From assembly GCA_009760855.2 (NCBI GenBank), contig WPIO01000198.1, positions 197,501 through 261,500 on the forward strand: a stretch of 64,000 nt of DNA. Reading direction: 5' to 3'. Positions 44,310 through 55,166 of this stretch are shown piece after piece (positions within the stretch are counted from its first letter, which is position 1; every line of letters starts with the position of its first letter). The notes beneath the pieces are model-generated. The model had not been told where the DNA came from and searched no databases. It worked only from the letters and a program-made list of their open reading frames with translations. The position numbers and the translations under genes are program-made. The DNA is from Cristatella mucedo. Taxonomy: Eukaryota; Bryozoa; Phylactolaemata; Cristatellidae.

Positions 44310-44810
44310 TTAAATTCTATTTAACGTATGTTTAATAGGAGCTTTACACTTGCGCATGTGTGAAGCGAATGTGCAATTCTGTAAATCAATATTAAATATT
44401 TCAGTATCATAAAGTACAAAATCATATGGTAAATTCTGCATTAATTCTTTTTTGCTTTGAAGATAAACTAATTTTGAATTAGGAAAAGATTTAATTAAAA
44501 TATTTCTTGCAATATCAATAACAAAACCATTAATATTTAACCAAAAGTGAGTAGTGGCAAGTTTCTCATCTAAATGAACATTAAAACCCTTATCTATTTT
44601 CACATTGCATTTATCTTTCAATAAACCTCTAGCAAGTAGACAAGAAACTAAACAAGATCCAACTATTCTTCTACTAGAAAATTTTTCAGCAACAGTTTTT
44701 ATAGTTTGCTTAATTTCACCACCTAGTTTTTGTAAGGATAAGTTATAATTACTTATAAAAGAAGATTCAATTTCTCCCTCACGCCGTGAAAATGAATTTA
44801 TTTCAGACAT
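44310..44810 (-). CDS. P1 transglutaminase-like (papain-fold) protein, 166 aa
   Basis: Intact and the last gene before the right repeat; the ATG (44810) follows TTTATATACTATAAG. A possible C-H-D catalytic set is visible: Cys in RIVGSCLVSCLLARGLL (about residue 53), His in ATTHFWLNINGFVIDI (about residue 88) and Asp in the same block (about residue 97). The GSC...LL...HxW...ID order is that of the transglutaminase-like superfamily. It could be a peptidase or amidase acting on host or capsid proteins. No close family is recognised, so the assignment is tentative. Confidence 0.5.
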   Translation of the reverse strand: MSEINSFSRREGEIESSFISNYNLSLQKLGGEIKQTIKTVAEKFSSRRIVGSCLVSCLLARGLLKDKCNVKIDKGFNVHLDEKLATTHFWLNINGFVIDIARNILIKSFPNSKLVYLQSKKELMQNLPYDFVLYDTEIFNIDLQNCTFASHMRKCKAPIKHTLNRI

Positions 44811-44922
44811 CTTATAGTATATAAATATTTTTCATTAAATCAAATTTAGAAACTCTGAACATTTTTTTTACTATAAAATATAATAATAACTAAATTTTTT
44901 AAATATTGTTAGTAGTCTATTG
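44811..44922. other. P1 right non-coding margin
   Basis: AT-rich spacer between the transglutaminase-like gene and the right inverted repeat. No gene is visible. Confidence 0.6.
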
Positions 44923-44969
44923 TTTTCCATTGCGCAGAAGCAACACCTGTTGGAGTAGGATTTGATTTT
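44923..44969 (-). repeat. Right terminal inverted repeat of P1
   Basis: Inverted partner of 21962-22008. Further inward the two ends are unrelated, so the visible repeat is short for a Polinton (known ones are often hundreds of bp). Confidence 0.92.
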
Positions 44970-45591
44970 ATTTTCAGTACGAACAAGAACTGTTCGGCGG
45001 GCAAGAACTCCTTTGTCCTGGAGCAGTGAGCCAGTGAGGAGCGCCAGTGCGGTTAGGGAGCAAGAGCTTAAGAGCGAGAGCCAGGAAGCTCTGAGACCAG
45101 CGGCGGCGATTCGGCCTTTAGAGTTGGTCCGCTACCCGCGGGAGCTGATGATCGACGTTGGCTGGCCGGTCGTCCCCGGCCATAACTCGATCCACAAACA
45201 ATCGTCTGGTACCTTTTCGGCATTCTAGCTGGACTGGGTTGCTAATCCGGCGGCCGAGCGACGGTAGTAATTCCTTACCGTAATGGGACGCGGTGCCGGG
45301 CCCGTTACCACTAAGCTCCTGCCACATCGTCTCAGCCGGGCATTTAAGAGTCGAGCGACGCTCGCTCCGGGTCTTTTGTTCAGCTCCGGCTCTCTCTCTC
45401 TCTCTCCCTCTCTTTTTGGCTTCGCTCCGACGCCGCCAGACTCGTTTCTCTGAAAGCGTGGGAGGACGGGGGCTGTTCGCCGGCGAAGGACGAGGCCGTA
45501 CGAGTCAGCGCTAGGAGGATTCGGTGTACGCCACCGAATACGGTCATATCGCAATGGAGCTCGTAGAATTTTGTGCTTCTTTTGTTTTTTC

Positions 45592-45800
45592 CGTATGTGT
45601 ACGTGTTGTCTGTGTGTGTACGTGTTGTTTGTGTGTGTACGTGTTGTCCGCGTGTGTACGTATTGTCTGTGTGCGTACGTGTTGTCTGTGTGTCTACAAG
45701 TTGTCTGTGTGTATGTACGTGTTGTCTGTGTGTCTACAAGTTGTCTGTGTGTACGTATGTGTATGTACGTGTATGTATGTGTGCACGTGTTGTCTATGTG
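45592..45800. repeat. Minisatellite of about 21-bp units
   Basis: Repeats of GTGTACGTGTTGTCTGTGTGT with variants such as TCTACAAGTTGTCTGTGTGT. It creates long spurious Cys/Val-rich frames. Confidence 0.92.
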
Positions 45801-46169
45801 TGTGTACGTGTGCGTATGACAGTGTCTCCGGCGGCGGCGGCGTCTGCTACTCTTGTAGGAGTGATCTCTCACGGAGCCACAGCGGGCTCTCGTGCGAGGT
45901 CAGCGAGACTCGACTTTATTACTCTCAACGGGCACCTGTGACGGGATGGGAACCCTCAATCGCAGCAGACGACACGAAATATAATCTGCATTAGTCGCCC
46001 GACGCTGCGCTGCTTCAACGGCTTAACTATTGGCCACACAGGTCAGGCGTGCGCACGAGTGTCCGGCGCTTCGTTAAATACAACGGCAGAAGCCGCAGGC
46101 GCGCACGTGGTCTCGGTATAAGGATTTGCCGAAGCCAACTAAAAAAAATGGTGTGGTGTGTGAGATATT

Positions 46170-46437
46170 CCGTTGGTTCGGGCTCCTCCGTTTATTTGGG
46201 TCGTTCCCCACTAGAGATGCAGGTAGCCTAAGTGCAGAGACGTGTTTCCTCCGCAAGAGTGCTTGAGGTGGCGTGTGGGGTGTTCCTGCCGTTAAGGTGG
46301 AAGCGGAGCCCTAGTTCTCCAGTCAGGATCTAGGCTCCGGTTCGGGCTCGTACGTAGTAAGAACCTATTTGGGTCGTTCCCCACTATAGACGTAAGTAGC
46401 CTAAGTGCGGGGACGTATTCCCTCCGCAAGAGTGCTT
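46170..46437. repeat. Direct repeat pair of about 95 bp
   Basis: 46170-46265 and 46333-46437 share GGGTCGTTCCCCACTA and AGTAGCCTAAGTGC-type blocks ending in CCTCCGCAAGAGTGCTTG. The second copy runs on into the LTR-like piece. Confidence 0.8.
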
Positions 46438-46474
46438 GTGCTGTTGAGAGCGTGTGAGGAAATTGGAGATAAAA

Positions 46475-46580
46475 CTGAGCTAGACGCGCAGCGACATTGT
46501 GCACTTGCGAATAAAGCTCAGTAAGATCCCCAATTTGTGTGTCTCTTTCTAATTCACGCCGCGGAATCACGACCCCTGTT
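46475..46580 (+). repeat. LTR-like retroelement end (paired with 18590-18745)
   Basis: GAGCTAGACGCGCAGCGACA, AATAAA and CGACCCCTGTTA, in the same order as the copy at 18590. Just downstream (46585-46710) is a GTGTCTCC(A/G)GC repeat that also appears at 45820-45950. Confidence 0.4.
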
Positions 46581-46764
46581 ATGTTACTGTGTCTCCAGCT
46601 GCAGCAGCGCTGGTGGAGTCTCACGGATACACGAAGACACGAGCGGGCGAACGTGAGTGGTGAACGAGACTCAATCTTTATTCCCCCAGCGGGTACACGA
46701 GCTAGGTGCTGACTCACCACAGATAAGGGGGTGCATCCGTGGTGAGCCACCGTGGTGGGACACA

Positions 46765-46850
46765 TGCCCACATCAAAGGCCGCACCGAGCCAACCGCCCA
46801 AACACCCGCCCACATCAAAAGCCGCACTGAGCCAACCGTCCAACCCCCCG
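46765..46850. repeat. Tandem duplication of about 42 bp
   Basis: Two copies of CCCACATCAAAGGCCGCACC / GAGCCAACCGCCCAA with small differences. Confidence 0.8.
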
Positions 46851-47344
46851 AGAGCGGGGCACACACCAGTGGCCGAGAAGCAACAGGCACACACAACACT
46901 CCCCTTTAGTAACGATTAGTAGACCGGCCGCCAGAAACACACTCAGTGGCGGCCTGTTCGTTGCGCGTTGGCGCACCGAACCGCGGGCGGCCGTAGGTTA
47001 CGCCGCACAGTAAGCGGCAGGTTACGCCCACTCCTCATTGCCTTCGGCGCTCCAACTTGACCCACGCAATCCTCAGTGCGCTGCGACGAGGCGGCTGACG
47101 CTTGCGGTTGCCGAGGTTTGGAACAGCGTCAGGAGGTGCAGCTCGACTCGCCTAAATGTCGCGGTGGGAGTGGCTTGCGGCAATTTTCGAGCAGGGCAGC
47201 ACAAGACTTACTTATATGGGATGTGTGCGTGGAAGACCCTGAGCAGACTATTTAGGAGTCGCTGCCAAAGTGGCTATCAGGCCATCAAGGACTTTCAAAT
47301 ATAATATTAAATATCTAGTACTAAATGCACTGATTATTCGACCA

Positions 47345-47417
47345 GCCCGGCTAGCTCAGTCGGTAGAGCATGAGACTCTTAATCTCAGGGTCGTGGGTTC
47401 GAGCCCCACGTTGGGCG
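47345..47417 (+). tRNA. tRNA-Lys (anticodon CTT)
   Basis: A 73-nt intronless cloverleaf. The acceptor stem GCCCGGC pairs with GTTGGGC (two G-U pairs). The D-arm is GCTC/GAGC, the anticodon stem TGAGA/TCTCA with CTT at 47378-47380, and the T-arm GTGGG/CCCAC around TTCGAGC. Both pol III internal boxes are intact and a T5 terminator follows at 47423-47427. CCA is not encoded. It looks like a functional gene rather than a SINE head. Confidence 0.96.
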
Positions 47418-47422
47418 CTAAA

Positions 47423-47427
47423 TTTTT
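47423..47427 (+). terminator. Pol III T-run terminator of the tRNA
   Basis: TTTTT six bases after the mature tRNA end. Confidence 0.8.
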
Positions 47428-47639
47428 AATCAGACTTTTCACCTGATTTATATTAATCAGCTACGACCGTTGGTCCAGGTGTTAGAGACAGTTATTGAAC
47501 GGAAAAAGCACGACCATAGTCAGAAGCAGTGGTTCTCTGAACAATCCTAAGGCCGTGACGTTTTAAAACCTGAATGCTTGCCTTGCCGTCATTCTAACGT
47601 GGATATAGGAAAACTTGAAACTAAATGACGATTAACCGA

Positions 47640-48185
47640 TGCCCATAGGACACCCTAAGCGTCTTCTAATAGGTGATGCTGTTGTGCGACCGTTATCAAC
47701 GGATGCAGAGCAAAGTTCTTACGCTGACCCACAAGGCCCGCCACGGCTTGGCTCCTTTGCACCTAACTGAACTGCTGCACCAGTTCTAGCCTCTTGGCGC
47801 CCTCAGGTCCTGTATGAATAATTAATTAGCTATTCCATTCCTGCGCTTAAAGACCGTTTGCGACAGAAGCTTTAGCTCTGCAGGTCCTAAACTATGGGAC
47901 TCGCTTCCACAATTCTTACGCAACGACAACTACTCTCCTGCTGCCGACTCATTATTTTCAGCGGTCCTGAGCTGATACTTCCATGCTACTCACTACCTCA
48001 ACTGCTCTCTTGACTCTGCTATGCTTTCCACTTTCTCTTTGTTGCGTGAGACGAAGTTTGTTGGCTACCGCATGCGTACTGAACGCCGCTTAGGCTGTGT
48101 TTGCGCTATACAAAACTCTCCCGCGTAACACCAACACAGCCTTTGTGGAGTTACAGACGGAGATACATTACATTACATTACATGT
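47640..48185 (+). mobile_element. LINE-B 3' end
   Basis: Sense copy of the element reversed at 2107-2590: a THKARHGLAPLHL-type block, then GPKLWDSLPQFLRNDN-like coding, the GCGCTATACAAA 3' UTR and a (TTACA)n tail at 48165-48183. It has several stops. Confidence 0.82.
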
Positions 48186-48359
48186 TGTGGCGACCGTCAA
48201 CAACAACATCATTGTGTGGAAAAAGTGTTTTCCGATGGTCTTAGTCGACCCCTTTGAAAGGTTGAGAAACGCTGATCTAAAGGATAGGCACGATCTGTGA
48301 GTGGAATTCGGTCTAGTCAGCTATCGTTCAGCTGAGGTTCATTGCCAAAGTTGATACAA

Positions 48360-48610
48360 GTAGTTATTGCGTTTATGACAGTATCTGGATTACTGCAATT
48401 CACTTTCGCAGGCCTGTGTACTTTATCGTTTGCTATTAATGCAGCGCTCAGCAGTCGCGACGTCTATCGTCTATGTCGTCATGGCTACTGCGTCACGCCA
48501 CTTCTGTCTGAGCTTCGCAGGCTCCCTATCAATAATTGGAGCGACTTGAGCAACTTTGCAGGTCGCCCCTTCACGTCCCGTCGTTTGGCCAACTGGCTCA
48601 AGGATTCAGA
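48360..48610 (+). mobile_element. L2-type LINE reverse-transcriptase fragment
   Basis: Encodes a run ending CRHGYCVTPLLSELRRLPIN, equivalent to the CRERRSCHITPLLADLHWLP region. A (TA)n tract lies at 48641-48661. Confidence 0.6.
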
Positions 48611-50117
48611 TGGCCCTTCACTAACTTCCACATGGCCGGTTATATATATATATATATATATGCAAGAGTGTGTGTTTTCGAATATGGGAAGTTATTATTC
48701 AATAGGCAGCTTAAAAAACTTGCTGTGTTTGATTTTAGGCATCTGGCTTGGCTAGTCTTTATTGTATCTGTAGATTAGTCCATCCTACATGAGATAACAG
48801 CATTTTTGTGCTCTTGACTTCCAAGATATTCCCTGTTTACAAACCAAATAGCAGGGAACAACGTTAAAACGAATTGGTCATTGCCAAAGGTAGCGAAGGT
48901 AGGCAAAGCGGTAGTAGCAGTTGATGATTGCTCAAGATAATTTTATTGATCCAAGTTTCTTATTCGGTTGTTATTCGGTAAAGCACAGAGAACTGATCAG
49001 GATGCAGTCCAGCCTAAGCCCATTAATAAAAAGAATTTTTATGCTTCAGGCTTTCAAACGAGCCAAGTTATTGACAGCGGTGGATTGCTGCCATCTGCTG
49101 CCACCCTGTGAGGATGAAGAACTGCGGCAGTCGAGTCCCAGTGCCAGATTGTGGGGCACAACATTTACGGAAAAAAGAGGTTTTCGGAGGATGCCAACAT
49201 CGCTTTCCTAAAGTCGAGTACTGTGCTCTCGCATGCTTTTGTACCGTAAGGTTTATTGAAAAAGCTACTTGGTCGTCGCCGTACAATCAACTCTTTAGGC
49301 GAACAGATGTAAGCCCACGTGGTAGCCCTCGTGGGATTGAGAAAGCTTGTTCATATCGCCTCCAGCAATGCCCGCAAAACCTAAACTGCCAAACGTTTGG
49401 GCACACGCTAGCTTTTGGCTCTTTGTTGCAGACGGCAGGACGCATTATCTCCTGCTGCATTAATCAGGAGGCAGATATATCGTGCACTGCAATTCTACGA
49501 GCCGTGGCCCTCCACAACGATAAATTAGGTCAATGCGTCGACCTCGTTTTCAGTAGATGTAAGATAAATGATTATTAGCAACAAAGCTAAATTATCCAAT
49601 TGATAGCTTACATTTTTAGAATCACCCCTACAGCATTCTACCCTCAAGCATACTTAACGAACATCCATCCTCTGTGTGCTGCGGGCATGCGGGCAAACTC
49701 TGTTAGGCCGCATCACGGTATTTCCGTCGGAGAGAAAAACACTAGCATCTCTCTAGTACCCAGAGGTACTTTAACAGGTGACGGAGTTCAATCATCTGAA
49801 TGACGAACTGCAATCGCAGCTCTGCCGCCATTCAGGTTGAATCTTGCTGGTTGAGTTTGAGCATGCACTGTATATATATGATGGCAACTCAGTGAACCGT
49901 GGCATTCCTAATTACTCGCCAAAATGGGGCTTGCCTGTGGACATCTTGTACAAGCCTTCTGGTAGCTTGTATTCCAAAAATACGGCTTGAATTAGCCCTC
50001 TCAATGCTCCTGCACAGTTCCAAGGCTTATTGCTTCCAGAGGGAAAAGTAGAAGCAAGACTTTCCCAGTGCAGGAAACGCCGCAGGAGTGGTGTGCTTTT
50101 GAACTTTATGTAGCCTC

Positions 50118-50250
50118 GGGCACGACACTCATACATCACCATTAGGGCACGACACTCATACATCACCATTACGGCACGACACTCATACGTCACCATTAGG
50201 GCACGACACTCATACGTCACCATTAGGGCACGACACTCATACGTCACCAA
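50118..50250. repeat. Five-copy 27-bp minisatellite
   Basis: Units of GGGCACGACACTCATACRTC followed by ACCATTA, with starts at 50118, 50145, 50172, 50199 and 50226. Confidence 0.95.
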
Positions 50251-50300
50251 TCTCACTTTGCTTAATTGTCTCGCGCTCGGTCGTATCTCTGTCTCTATAA

Positions 50301-50425
50301 AGTTAAAAAACATACTACTCTAATCAGTCTTGTTTACTACAAGAGTAACTTTTTTATATCTATAGTTAAAAATCATACTACTTTAATCAGTCTTGTTTAC
50401 TACAAGAGTAATTTTCTTGTATCTA
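50301..50425. repeat. Tandem duplication of about 63 bp at the left edge of provirus 2
   Basis: AGTTAAAAA(A/T)CATACTACT...CTTGTTTACTACAAGAGTAA occurs at 50301 and 50364. It may be part of a P2 terminal repeat, but the other end is outside the window. Confidence 0.8.
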
Positions 50426-50488
50426 TTTTAATTTTAATTTAAAGGATTTTAATATATTATTTAGCTATCTCAGAAAAATGATGATTTT

Positions 50489-53400
50489 ATGCAGCGGAAG
50501 GGTGAACAATTTGTAGAGCATGCCAAGCGTATTAGAGAAAAGGTTAGAAAGAGAACAGTTCCTCTTCCAAAATATCCTTTTCAAAAGCTACGTTAGATGC
50601 TATTATAATAGCTAGTTTTCACACGATTCCTAATATACAATGGTAGAAAATCCCTTTAACAAGAAAGAGATAAAAAACAAAGGGCTGATCTTTTGAATGG
50701 GAAGCAGCTCGCAGGCTGACGAAAAGAGAAGAGACGGGCTGTTTTTTTAGGACGTGTTTCTTCTGATGGGAAGTTCAGGGATTATGAGTATGTAGGGTGA
50801 GATACAAATGATGTTGACTCTGATAGATTATTTAATACAACACGCCAACGATTAAAGATAATAAGTAAAGAATTACTTAAAAAGAAAAGTGATTTAAAAT
50901 TAAAAACGGTTGTTTCTCCTATTCTATCTAGTGATGACGGTTCTTTTAAATACCAATCATTTGCTGGAGTAAGTAAGGCTAAAATAAATAAAATTTCTGA
51001 TGTTGAGAAAATAATTCGAATGCAATTTTATTCTTTCAAGAAAAGAGTTGAGGAATGGTTAGGGAAAGGATCAAGTTGGAGTTTCGTAGGCATGAATGGT
51101 TTGTATGCAAAGTTTACTTATTTTAGAAATCGCTTAGCAAGAAGTTATTTACCAATGCCAGTTGAGTTTGAAAAGAAAAGATCAACTGCGAATATAAAGA
51201 ATGAGTCTGAGAACTGTTGTGTTTTATGGTACGTCTTAAGATTTTTACATTGGAGAGAGAATCACTTAGAGTCAATAGCAGATTCAAACGCTATTCTATT
51301 TGAGAAATATCATCAATTAGTACCTAGATTGGAAGAACTATTTAAAGTAAGGTATGTTTATCCCTCTCAAGCATTAAGTGCTGGCGTCAATCCTATCTTG
51401 GAAGAGTTATTTAGCATCACAATAAACGCTTTCGAGTATGATAATAAAAGTCTACCACTATAACAGTTGTTGATCAAGAAAAGGAGAAAAAATCTTGACC
51501 TATTACTCTTTAGCAATGAAGAGAAGACAATGTGGCATTATGTTAACATTAGAAACTTAAACGATCTGTGCAGAAGTTCAAAAGGATATGGCATACAATT
51601 TCCTTGTAAAAGCTGTTTGTGTAGATTTTATTCACGAGATAAATTAGAAACACACATTGAAGTTTTGAAAAAGAGGAAATGATGGAAAGTCAAGAGTTAG
51701 AATGCCAAAAGCAAAGGATAGAAAAGACGGGATAGGCAATCTTTGCTATTTCAGGGAGTATTCAAAAACTTTATGGTGCCCCTTATGTTGCGTATGCTGA
51801 TCTTGAATGTCTATTGAGTAATGTTAGAAAACTGGAAAAGAAGATAACAGTATTCCAGAAGGAGCTTTTCAAAAACGCATACCTTAATCAGGGTCGTATG
51901 TCATTATTGATTATAATGGTAATGTTAAAAGTTTTAAATTATTTAATGGAACAAATAATGCTATAGAATTACTTAGGAGTTTGCTTGATGAGAATGCCTG
52001 TGTTAAGAAAGAGCTAAAGGAAGTTCTTCCTAAATACGAGAAATTTAATTACAGTACGATGACAGAAGATAAGCAAAAGAATTTAATTCTGCTACTACTT
52101 GCTGCATTCGTAAGTTAGGCTTAAACAACGATACAGTTTTAGACAACTGCCACGTTTCCGGAAAAAAGTACCGTCGAGAAGCTCATGCTGTTTGTAGTCT
52201 AAATGTTAGTATAATTGCTGATAGATTTAAGCTACCCGTATTTACTCATAACTTAATACTCATTTATTGGTCAAGGAGTTTCAAGATTAAAGATCACAAA
52301 AGAATATGATAGCAAACAACATGGAAAAGTATATCAACATAGAGATAGGTTAGTTGAGTTTTAGAGATTCACTTCATTTACTTAACAAGGGATTAGCAAA
52401 TTTAGTTAGGAATGTAGTTAAATCTAGTAAAACTTTCGAACATACAAGAAAATATGCTTTTCTATGTTAACAAACGTAGGATTTGAACTGCTAACAGGAA
52501 AAGGAATTTTTTCTCGTGCGTATGTTCATTCGTTTTGAAAGTTAGGTGAGAAGAAACTTCCAAAAAGAACGTGCTTCTGTAGTACATTATATAGTGATGG
52601 TGTGAGTGAAAAGGATTATGAAAGAGCACAACAAGTTTCGAACTTAATGAAAAAAATAGATCCAAGTAGAGAAGATACTTGTAGAAAGTATAGCGACATT
52701 TATCTTACTATGGATGTTTTTCAATTGGCTGATGTATGCCAACATTTTAGACATTCTAAGAGAATTGTTCATCTGGATTCAATTATTTTCTTTACTGCTA
52801 CAGGTCTAACTTGGTGTGTTGTTTAAGATATTCAAAAGTATGGTTAGATTTATTAACGAGTTTTGAACATTTTGATTTCTTTGAGAGGGCTATTAGAGGA
52901 GTAAAAACACAAGCCTCTTGTCGTCATGTTAAGGCTAATAATGAAATGTCTTCTAATTTTGACGACACAGCAGAAAAGAGTTGGTTACTTTATAAAGATG
53001 CTAATGCTATATATTCAACAGCAACGACTCAACACTTGCCAAAGTCAAATTTTTGTTTCTTGGATCAAAAACTAGTTGAATCTTTTACAAAGCAAAAAAT
53101 ATTAGCGATACAAAAATTCAAATGTTGATTATACTCTGGACGTCGATATGTTTTGTCCAAAAGATTGATATAATACCTATTCTGATTATCGTCTTTTACC
53201 TATTAAGAGGAAAGTTGAAACAGAAGCGTATTCAAAGAATCAAGAGAGTACTTTAGTAAAAGATGTAAAGAAGAAACAAATTGACTATGAAAGTAAAGAT
53301 GAGAGAGTAGAGAAAAGAGTAAAGAGTAAAAGAGTAAATAAAATAAATAAATAAAAGAAAATAAAGAGTAGAGAAACTAATAGTTGATTCAAAACCAAGA

Positions 53401-54545
53401 GTAAAATGTGTTATTCATTGTAGAAGTTTGCAACTTGCTTTGGAGAGCTTTTATCACGTTTTAACTTGAGTGCATAGAGTAATGAGTTTTTCTCAGAGCA
53501 ACTGACTCATTGGCTATATACCCTACAACATTGCAAAGAGAAAAGAAGCAAAAGATAATTTTGAAAAGGAATAATATGAGTCAAAGAATAATGCCTTCTT
53601 TGGTAAAACAATGGAAAATTTTAGGGAAAGGGTTAATATAAAATTGCTTGATTAAAAATTTGAAGAAGATATTACGTTATTCGTTAAAAAAGGTTATGAG
53701 TGTAAGATTTAAGGATAGAAGAATAATTAATCCTGATTCATTTGGAATAGAATAAACAAAAGCAGAGATTTTTATGAGAAACCAATATATTAGGGATTTT
53801 CTATTCTAGAAATATCAGAGTTAATAATGCAAGATTTCTTTTACAATACAATGAAAAATTATTACGGAGATAAACTAACACTTGCTTACACGGAGACAGA
53901 TTTGCTAGTTATGAAAATAAACACAGAAAATGTATACGAAGACTTTGCAAATTATCTGTATTTTTTATACTTATCTGGTTATCCTAGAAATCAAGAAATA
54001 TGGAAGACAGAAGGATTTGAGGAAATAATGAAAGAAAATAAGAAAAGTTTAAGAAAATTTAAAGATGAGGTTGCAGAAAAGTTTACTATTAACCCAGAAA
54101 AAAGATTATATTCGAGATAAGAAAGGAGATATGGTAGAAAGATGTAATGTAATTGATGAGGGCTTTTCTTAAGACCAAAACTTTATTTAATGCAGATAGC
54201 AGAAGAAACAAAGATGGAATACAAACTAATTCATCAGCAAATGAAGCAATTGGAACTAAAAAAGTAGTTAAGAAATGTTTGTCTCATACGGATTACATAC
54301 GGATTATGGATTACATGTCTTAGAACAGGATGTTTATGTTTACTGTCGCCAGCCTAGATTTCAAACAAAGAATCATCTAATTTACAGTATTACACAAACT
54401 AAGAACACAAACTAACTCCGCTTTTGATTCAAAACGATATTGGTTAGCATGTATTGGTGTTCACTGACTAGCTTATGGTCATTATAGAATAAAAGAGTGT
54501 GGTAGAAAATGTATTGAATGTTATAAATTTTTTTATATAGATGCC
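50489..54545 (+). pseudogene. polB: P2 protein-primed DNA polymerase B (heavily decayed)
   Basis: Collinear with P1 PolB: an N-terminal block with EHAKRI, an internal block (GSSWSFVGMNGLYAKFTY, 51080), the NWxLRFLHWRENH region, a Cys/His region near 52150 (DNCHVSGKKYRREAHAV), motif A KDANAIYS (about 53000), motif B NNAFFGKTMEN (about 53588) and motif C changed to YTETDLL (53887), so the catalytic DTDS is altered. More than ten stops or shifts. Its start ATG at 50489 aligns with the ATG inside the P1 terminal repeat. Confidence 0.88.
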
Positions 54546-54840
54546 TAAAAAAAAACATGACGATTGCTCAAGACCAAAACATGACGAAAAAAATAAAAGT
54601 TCAAATTGAACATGATTTAAGTGAAATAGCTAAAAAAATGCATGACTTAAAATTGAAATGGAATATGAGAGCATTAAAGAAGAGATCATATTAGGATATT
54701 ACAAGAAGCAGGAATAAAATGATTTTGTTTTAAAAAATGATGAAAGGGATTCGAATCTGTTGATGACTTGTGGGCAAGCCTTTTGCTTTGATGAAGAAAC
54801 ACAACATCCTTATACGAATGAAGAACACGGATTATAAAAA
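54541..54840 (+). pseudogene. P2 remnants of the two small charged proteins
   Basis: Starts with TATATAGATGCC as at 25995. Fragments equivalent to KVQIEHDL and to the acidic GQAFCFDEE end remain. Both genes are broken. Confidence 0.5.
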
Positions 54841-54856
54841 ATTAATATTATATAGG

Positions 54857-55137
54857 GATGCCTCAAGAATTCTCAATTGTGAGCAATCTAGAGAAATGGC
54901 TATTAAAATTTGCATACAAAAACTAAAAAGGGTTGATTAAAGAATTGTTAAGAGTCACCATATAAGCTTATTCCTGATTTAGATAGTTCGCTTATAAATA
55001 TTCTTGTAGAAGTCTATGAAATGATTGATAAACTAATGGAATATCAAGGAAAGAGTAATACAATGCTATCAGAGGCAGAAAAGAAATCAAAGTCCCCAAA
55101 AACAAAACCTGGCGTTCAAATTGTTACATCCATTTAA
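54857..55137 (+). pseudogene. P2 homologue of the 91-aa conserved protein
   Basis: LNCEQSREMAIKIC, then QKLKRVD followed by a TAA where P1 has Gln. The C-terminal AEKKSKSPKTK block is retained. Frameshifts lie near 54875 and 54960. Confidence 0.6.
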
Positions 55138-55166
55138 TTTTGTTAAATTTTTATAAGTATAGGAGA

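Larger units (their letters stand above)
21952..44974. mobile_element. Provirus 1 (P1): complete but decayed Polinton/Maverick-adintovirus-like element
   Basis: An AT-rich block of about 23 kb in GC-richer host DNA, bounded by inverted repeats. It carries every hallmark gene: PolB at the left end, integrase at the right end, and packaging ATPase, adenain-type protease, major capsid and penton-like genes between. Genes are packed on both strands with overlaps of a few bases. Nearly all have frameshifts or stops, so this copy is defective. Two L2 LINE pieces have entered it. The outer base of each end and the expected 6-bp target duplication cannot be fixed by eye; similarity of the ends fades beyond the 47-bp core into A-rich sequence. 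Confidence 0.9.
44988..50430. other. Host DNA between the two proviruses
   Basis: GC-rich at first, then mixed. It holds a CT-rich tract at 45390-45418, the minisatellites, LTR-like pieces, LINE fragments and tRNA listed separately. The short open frames at 44962-45514, 47038-47304 and 49108-49803 match nothing I recognise and lack splice or codon support. I see nothing identifiable in 48790-50100. Confidence 0.5.

Noticed and set aside
44962-45228. 88-aa open frame at the right edge of provirus 1
   Set aside because: It starts inside the terminal repeat and runs into host DNA; no similarity.
45524-45994. Long Cys/Val-rich open frames on both strands
   Set aside because: They are produced by the 21-bp GTGTACGTGTTGTCTGTGTG minisatellite and have no family match.
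50118-50250. CRISPR-like array
   Set aside because: The units are contiguous with no unique spacers, and the setting is eukaryotic.
49912-50313. Protein with VTYECRALM repeats
   Set aside because: It is the 27-bp minisatellite read on the minus strand; there is no start context or homologue.
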